Positions 5,717 through 9,433 of a stretch of 9,433 bases of DNA are shown in pieces (the stretch's first letter is position 1; every line of letters begins with the position of its first letter). Origin of the DNA: Desulfobulbaceae bacterium UBA2262. GTDB taxonomy: Bacteria > Desulfobacterota > Desulfobulbia > Desulfobulbales > Desulfurivibrionaceae. The notes under the pieces were generated by a model that had not been told where the DNA came from, did not search any database, and saw nothing but the letters and a program-made list of their open reading frames with translations. Location: the NCBI GenBank assembly GCA_002347185.1, contig DDXK01000046.1, positions 23,542-32,974 of the forward strand, in the 5' to 3' direction. The position numbers and the translations under genes were made by a program.

Positions 5717-7026
5717 TGCACCGCACATTTTTTACCGATCATGTTTCACCGTTGCTCCGCGCCCTCTTTCTTTTTGCCCTCATCTTCCTCTGCGCCAGCC
5801 AGGCCGAGGCGAGGGTCTACCTGGACATCACCTCCCCGAACTTCCGCAAGGTCAAGGTTGCCGTTCCCTACTTCACCGAGAAGCCTCAACCGGACAAGGC
5901 TGTCGATTCGGGGAAGAGGATGGCCGATTTCATGAGCCGCGCCTTGGCTTTTCACGGGTTCGTGGAAATCATCGACCCCACGACCTACAACGGCAGTCAG
6001 GATTGGGACTGGCCCTCGCTCGGCACCGAATTCACCGTGCTGGGACAGTTCGAGCATGACCCCAGCGGCATTGCCATTGAGATGCGCCTGGTGGATATCC
6101 ATGGCGGGCGGATGATCCTGGGCCGCCGCTACAAAGGCGCCACCAGCAAAACCAAGGACATCCTGAAAAAATTCTGCGACGAGGTGGTGCAGCAGCTCAC
6201 CGGCGAGCCGGGCATCAGCCTCAGCCAGATCGCCTTTGTCTCCAACGGCACCGGGGCCAAGGAGATCTATCTCGCCGACGTGCTGGGCGAAGAGATCCGC
6301 CAGGTCACCCAGCACGAGTACCTTGCTGTTTCCCCGCGCATCTCGCCGGACGGCAAGCTGCTCGCCTACACCTCTTACCACCGTGGCAATGCCAATCTCT
6401 ATATCACCGAGCTGAGCACCCTGCGCAAAACCACCCCGATCTCCCGGCGCAAGGGTTTGAACATGGCCCCCTCCTGGGCGCCGGACAGCAAGGTGATGGC
6501 CGCCACCTTGAGCAAGGACAACAACCCCGACCTCTATATCATCGACAACAGCGGCAACGAACTGAGGCGCCTCACCAGCGGCGAAGGCATCAATGTTTCC
6601 CCAAGCTGGGCGCCGGACGGCAAAAGCATGGCCTTTGTCTCCGACCGCAGCGGCACGCCGCAGGTCTATGTCATGGACATCAAAACAAAGGCCGTAAAGC
6701 GCATCACCTTTTTGGGCAACGAAAACACCACCCCCAACTGGTCTCCCAAGGGAGACTGGATCGCCTATACCGGCCTGATCAACGGCGCCCGCCATGTGAT
6801 GATGATCAAGCCCGAAGGCGGCACCCCGGTACAGGTCACCCAATCCTGGGGGGAACACGAATCGCCATGCTGGTCGCCGGATGGCCGCCAGATCGTCTTT
6901 TCGCGCAAACGCAACAACAAACAGGAGATTTGCGCCATATTCAAAAGCGGGGCCGGACTGCGCACCCTTTTCAGCCTGAAGGGAGACCAATCCTCCCCGC
7001 AATGGGGTCCCCGCCAGGAAATGTGA
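5716..7026 (+). CDS. tolB: TolB, periplasmic beta-propeller protein of Tol-Pal
   Basis: 436 aa, close to E. coli TolB (430). A Sec signal peptide has a hydrophobic core at about 12-28 and a probable cleavage after ASQAEA (residue 32). The mature N-terminal domain (about 33-165, with VKVAVPYF and FTVLGQF) is followed by a six-bladed PD40/WD40-like propeller. The blade signatures are IAFVSNGTGAKEIYLAD (172-188), SPDGKLLAYTS (210-220), WAPDSKVMAATLS (254-266), WAPDGKSMAFVSD (298-310), WSPKGDWIAYT (342-352) and WSPDGRQIVFSRKRN (386-400). TolB normally shuttles between Pal and TolA/Lpp during outer-membrane constriction. The ATG overlaps the tolA stop by one base, and GGGAG lies about 10 nt upstream. 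The next gene is cpoB after 40 nt, where pal would normally sit. Confidence 0.96.
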   Translation: MHRTFFTDHVSPLLRALFLFALIFLCASQAEARVYLDITSPNFRKVKVAVPYFTEKPQPDKAVDSGKRMADFMSRALAFHGFVEIIDPTTYNGSQDWDWPSLGTEFTVLGQFEHDPSGIAIEMRLVDIHGGRMILGRRYKGATSKTKDILKKFCDEVVQQLTGEPGISLSQIAFVSNGTGAKEIYLADVLGEEIRQVTQHEYLAVSPRISPDGKLLAYTSYHRGNANLYITELSTLRKTTPISRRKGLNMAPSWAPDSKVMAATLSKDNNPDLYIIDNSGNELRRLTSGEGINVSPSWAPDGKSMAFVSDRSGTPQVYVMDIKTKAVKRITFLGNENTTPNWSPKGDWIAYTGLINGARHVMMIKPEGGTPVQVTQSWGEHESPCWSPDGRQIVFSRKRNNKQEICAIFKSGAGLRTLFSLKGDQSSPQWGPRQEM

Positions 7027-7054
7027 CCCTTTGGAACCGGCGGCACCTATAACG

Positions 7055-7060
7055 AAGGAG
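7055..7060 (+). promoter_or_regulatory. Strong ribosome binding site fixing the cpoB start
   Basis: AAGGAG at 7055-7060 is 6 nt upstream of the ATG at 7067, which begins the signal peptide MKKKMPTL. This rules out the in-frame TTG at 7031 as the likely start. An ATG at 7062 is out of frame. Confidence 0.8.
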
Positions 7061-7066
7061 AATGCC

Positions 7067-8101
7067 ATGAAAAAAAAGATGCCCACCCTGGTCCTCACCC
7101 TCTGCCTCGCTCCCCTGCTCATGCAATGCGTGGCGGCCCAGAGCGATGTCCGGGGCATGGATCTGCGCCTGCGCACCATGGACATGAAGATCTCGGAAAT
7201 GGACACCAAGGTCAACGCCCTGCGAAACCAGGGCGGCAGTCAGGCCGAGCTTGGGAATCAGCTGGACCAGATACAGTCGCGGCTTTTGCAGTTGGAAGGC
7301 AAGCTCGGGGAACATGCCCACCAGCTCCGTAAAATTCAGGATGAGCAGGCCCTGTCCAAACAGAGCGGCGCTGGCCGCCTCGATCAACTGCAAAGCAAGG
7401 TAGACGAGCTGAGCGCCCGCAACAAGGAGCTGAACCAGCAGCTGAGTTCGGTGAGCGATAACTTCTCGCAGCTGCAGGACGCCCGGGCCAGAGAGGCGGC
7501 CGAGCGCGCCGCGGCCGCGGCAAAGGCCGCCGAGGAGGCGCAGCAGAAAGCCGAGGCCGTGAGCGCCCCGCGGGTGATTGAACCTGAGCAGGTCAAGAAA
7601 AAAGGCGGCGAAGAGAAAACGGCGGGCGAGGCCCCGGCCCGCAAGGAAGCCGTCAGCCAAGGCCCGGTGTCTGGCACAACTTCCCCGGCCCCGGCCCCGA
7701 CTCCGGCAGCCCCGGAAAAAGAACCGACCACCAAGGATTCTCTCTACAACGAGGGGCTTGCCGCCTATAACGACAAAAAATACAAGGAAGCGTACAACGC
7801 CTTTGCGAGCTATCTCGAAAAGAACCCCTCTGGCCAGCTTGCCCCCAATGCCCGTTTCTGGCTCGGCGAGTGTCTTTTCCAGCAGAAGGAATATGAGCTG
7901 GCGATCCTCGAATACCAGAAGGTCATAGCGAACCACCCCAAAAGCAACAAGGCCTCGGCCGCCCTGTTCAAGCAGGCGCAGGCCTTTGAAAAGCTCGATG
8001 AGCAGGAAACGGCAAAGATCGTCTACAACAAACTGCTTGTCGATTACCCCGGCAGCGAACAGGCAGGCGCGGCAAAGAAACGGCTGGGCGAGCTCAAGTA
8101 A
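7067..8101 (+). CDS. cpoB: CpoB/YbgF, Tol-associated coiled-coil TPR protein
   Basis: 344 aa, last gene of the tol operon. A signal peptide (MKKK, then a hydrophobic stretch to residue 20) is followed by C21 and VAAQSDV. Helical heptad-like sequence (about 30-165) forms a long coiled coil. A low-complexity Lys/Ala/Pro linker (165-222) leads to C-terminal TPR repeats (about 225-344; YNEGLAAYNDKKYKEAYNAF, FWLGECLFQQKEYELAI, KLLVDYPGSEQA). This matches CpoB, which in E. coli binds TolA and couples PBP1B activity to outer-membrane constriction. It is longer than E. coli CpoB (about 263 aa), mainly through the coiled coil and linker. The position before C21 is Gln, not the Gly/Ala/Ser of a standard lipobox, so it may be cleaved after VAA by signal peptidase I instead. 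The family is clear; lipidation is uncertain. Confidence 0.92.
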   Translation: MKKKMPTLVLTLCLAPLLMQCVAAQSDVRGMDLRLRTMDMKISEMDTKVNALRNQGGSQAELGNQLDQIQSRLLQLEGKLGEHAHQLRKIQDEQALSKQSGAGRLDQLQSKVDELSARNKELNQQLSSVSDNFSQLQDARAREAAERAAAAAKAAEEAQQKAEAVSAPRVIEPEQVKKKGGEEKTAGEAPARKEAVSQGPVSGTTSPAPAPTPAAPEKEPTTKDSLYNEGLAAYNDKKYKEAYNAFASYLEKNPSGQLAPNARFWLGECLFQQKEYELAILEYQKVIANHPKSNKASAALFKQAQAFEKLDEQETAKIVYNKLLVDYPGSEQAGAAKKRLGELK

Positions 8102-8112
8102 ACGCGTCCCGC

Positions 8113-8131
8113 CGAGCAGCCCCCCTGCTCG
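8113..8131. repeat. 7-bp hairpin just after cpoB
   Basis: CGAGCAG (8113-8119) pairs with CTGCTCG (8125-8131) around a loop of five C bases. It lies 12 nt after the cpoB stop and has no T tract of its own. It could shield the 3' end of the tol mRNA. Confidence 0.4.
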
Positions 8132-8155
8132 ACCGGGATCGCACCGCCAGCGCGC

Positions 8156-8198
8156 AAAAAAAAAAGGGCACAGCGTCACTGCTGTGCCCTTTTTTTTT
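8156..8198. terminator. Bidirectional intrinsic terminator between cpoB and ppsA
   Basis: GGGCACAGC (8166-8174) and GCTGTGCCC (8181-8189) form a perfect 9-bp GC-rich stem with loop GTCACT. It is preceded by ten A bases (8156-8165) and followed by nine T bases (8190-8198), so each strand ends in a U tract. Pairing of A with T extends the stem to 18 bp, and short GC pairs beyond continue it with one bulged A. It serves cpoB on the plus strand and ppsA on the minus strand, whose stops lie 55 nt and 15 nt away respectively. Confidence 0.95.
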
Positions 8199-8212
8199 GC
8201 GTATGAAAAGTA

Positions 8213-9433
8213 CTATACGTTGATGCCCAGCTCCTTCTCCTTGGCGGCTACGGCCAGACGGGTCTTGACCGCGGTGTCGGGGATGAGGCTCATGGAATCG
8301 ATGCCACACTCCACCAGGAAGGTGGCGAACTCGGGGAAGTCCGAGGGCCCCTGGCCGCAGATGCCGATTTTCCGGCCACGGCGCTTGGCAGTGGCGATGA
8401 CCATCTTGATCATTGCCTTCACCGATTCGTCGCGCTCGTCGGCAATGCCTGCGATCAGGCCGGAATCGCGGTCAAGACCGTAGGTGAGCTGGGTCAGATC
8501 GTTGGAACCGATGGAGAAACCGTCGAAGATGTCGGCAAAGGCGTCGGCGGAGATGACGTTGCTGGGAATCTCGCACATCACGTAAAGCTCCAGGCCGTTC
8601 TCGCCCTGGACCAGGCCGCACTCCTTCATGACCTGGATGACCTTCTTGCCCTCCTCGGGGGTGCGGCAGAAGGGAACCATCAGCTTGATGTTGGTCAGCC
8701 CCATCTCATTGCGGGCCTTGAGCAGCCCCTTGCACTCGAGCTCGAAGGCGGGCCGGTACTTGGGATCGTAGTAGCGGGAGGCGCCGCGCCAGCCGATCAT
8801 CGGGTTTTCCTCTTCCGGCTCGTAGAAAGTGCCGCCGGTGAGGTTGGCGTACTCGTTGCTCTTGAAATCGGAGAGGCGGACAATGACATCCTTCGGGTAG
8901 AAGCCGGCGGCGATGCGGCCGACGCCCTCGGCGACCTTGTCGATGAAGAACTGCTTCTTGTCGGCATAAGCGCCGGTTTTTCCGTCGATAACCTTGACCA
9001 CCTTCTGCTTTTCCGGGTCGGAGGATTTCTTCAATTCCTCGTAGTTGTAGAGGGCCAGGGGATGGATGCCGATGTGGGAGTTGATGACGAACTCCTCGCG
9101 GGCCAGACCCACGCCGTCGTTGGGTATCTGGCACTCGGAAAAGGCCTTCTCGGGGATGGCCAGATTCATCATGATCTTGGTCTTGGTCTTGGGCAGATCG
9201 TCGAGATCGACCCGCTCGATTTCAAAGTTCAGCAATCCTTCGTAGACAACGCCTTTCTCGCCCTCGGCCGAGGAAACCGTGACATCCTGGCCATTCTTGA
9301 TCAGCTTGGAGCCATTCCCGGTGCCGATCACGCAGGGGATGCCCAGCTCGCGGGAGATGATCGCCGCGTGGCAGGTGCGGCCGCCACGGTTGGTGACGAT
9401 GGCCGAGGCGATCTTCATGATCGGCTCCCAGTC
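8213..9433 (-). CDS. ppsA: Phosphoenolpyruvate synthase, C-terminal part (5' end outside window)
   Basis: The last 406 codons of PEP synthase (pyruvate + ATP + water to PEP + AMP + phosphate), a cytoplasmic gluconeogenic enzyme of about 800 aa. The frame is open to the window edge; the ATG at 9418 is an internal Met, preceded by family-like DWEPI. The phosphohistidine domain is entered at GGRTCHAAIIS, with the phosphorylated His at 9370-9368. The PEP-binding barrel follows with VRLSDFKSNEYANL, NPMIGWRGASRYYD, VPFCRTPEEG, CEIPSN, SIGSNDLTQLTYG and GICGQGPSDFPE, whose Cys is the expected proton donor. These motifs are PpsA-type, not PPDK-type (which ends near GEHGGDP). The TAG stop is at 8213-8215, with the shared terminator 15 nt beyond. 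No missing key residue is seen in the visible half. Confidence 0.97.
   Translation of the reverse strand, partial: DWEPIMKIASAIVTNRGGRTCHAAIISRELGIPCVIGTGNGSKLIKNGQDVTVSSAEGEKGVVYEGLLNFEIERVDLDDLPKTKTKIMMNLAIPEKAFSECQIPNDGVGLAREEFVINSHIGIHPLALYNYEELKKSSDPEKQKVVKVIDGKTGAYADKKQFFIDKVAEGVGRIAAGFYPKDVIVRLSDFKSNEYANLTGGTFYEPEEENPMIGWRGASRYYDPKYRPAFELECKGLLKARNEMGLTNIKLMVPFCRTPEEGKKVIQVMKECGLVQGENGLELYVMCEIPSNVISADAFADIFDGFSIGSNDLTQLTYGLDRDSGLIAGIADERDESVKAMIKMVIATAKRRGRKIGICGQGPSDFPEFATFLVECGIDSMSLIPDTAVKTRLAVAAKEKELGINV

Noticed and set aside
4709..8179. Long minus-strand open frames (339, 489 and 402 codons) opposite tolA, tolB and cpoB
   Set aside because: The opposite strand carries clear Tol proteins; the minus-strand translations are low in information and show no family-like motifs.
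9416..9418. ATG as a possible start of a shorter ppsA
   Set aside because: The frame stays open to the window edge with residues matching PEP synthase immediately upstream, and a start here would remove the N-terminal ATP-grasp half.
1..9433. Mobile elements, CRISPR arrays, phage or toxin-antitoxin genes
   Set aside because: I looked for transposase-like proteins, terminal repeats, regularly spaced repeats and small paired genes on both strands and saw none. The tRNA at the left edge shows no att-like repeat within the window.

Overview
The window is a chromosomal housekeeping region of a Gram-negative bacterium. It is GC-rich by eye. A Tol envelope cluster, an ACT-domain homoserine dehydrogenase next to an archaeal-type phosphoglycerate-mutase-like protein, and a PEP synthase together suggest Desulfobacterota (the former Deltaproteobacteria, perhaps a Desulfobulbales-like lineage). 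That placement is a judgement from gene content and protein style, not a computed one. I see no IS element, phage gene, CRISPR array or integration scar.

Left block, minus strand, reading right to left. hom (1786-3099) is followed 4 nt later by an alkaline-phosphatase-superfamily aPGAM-like protein (573-1781). In this position that protein is a good candidate for the non-orthologous homoserine kinase. Its stop overlaps the start of a YbgC/FadM-like thioesterase (85-573) as TGATG. An initiator tRNA-fMet (1-74) follows 10 nt after the ybgC stop. A sigma70-like promoter with a perfect TTGACA lies inside the last codons of ybgC and appears to drive the tRNA.

Centre: a gene-free stretch of about 480 nt (3100-3580) separates hom from the tol genes, which run the opposite way. 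It holds two outward-facing TTGACA boxes, a 12-bp inverted repeat between them, a structured hom leader and an 8-bp tandem repeat.

Right block, plus strand: tolQ, tolR, tolA, tolB and cpoB (ybgF), with gaps from a 1-nt overlap to 40 nt. This is the proton-motive-force-driven machine (TolQRA in the inner membrane, TolB and CpoB in the periplasm) that constricts the outer membrane at division and coordinates peptidoglycan synthesis. The usual pal gene, normally between tolB and cpoB, is absent, and ybgC, normally just before tolQ, sits at the far end of the divergent operon.

The tol operon ends at a nearly perfectly symmetric bidirectional terminator (8156-8198), shared with the convergent ppsA. 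The last 1.2 kb carries the C-terminal half of ppsA (PEP synthase), which runs off the right edge.

I did not find an unmistakable undescribed system. The points most worth checking are the putative homoserine kinase, the missing pal, the tRNA promoter embedded in a coding region, and the architecture of the hom/tol intergenic region.
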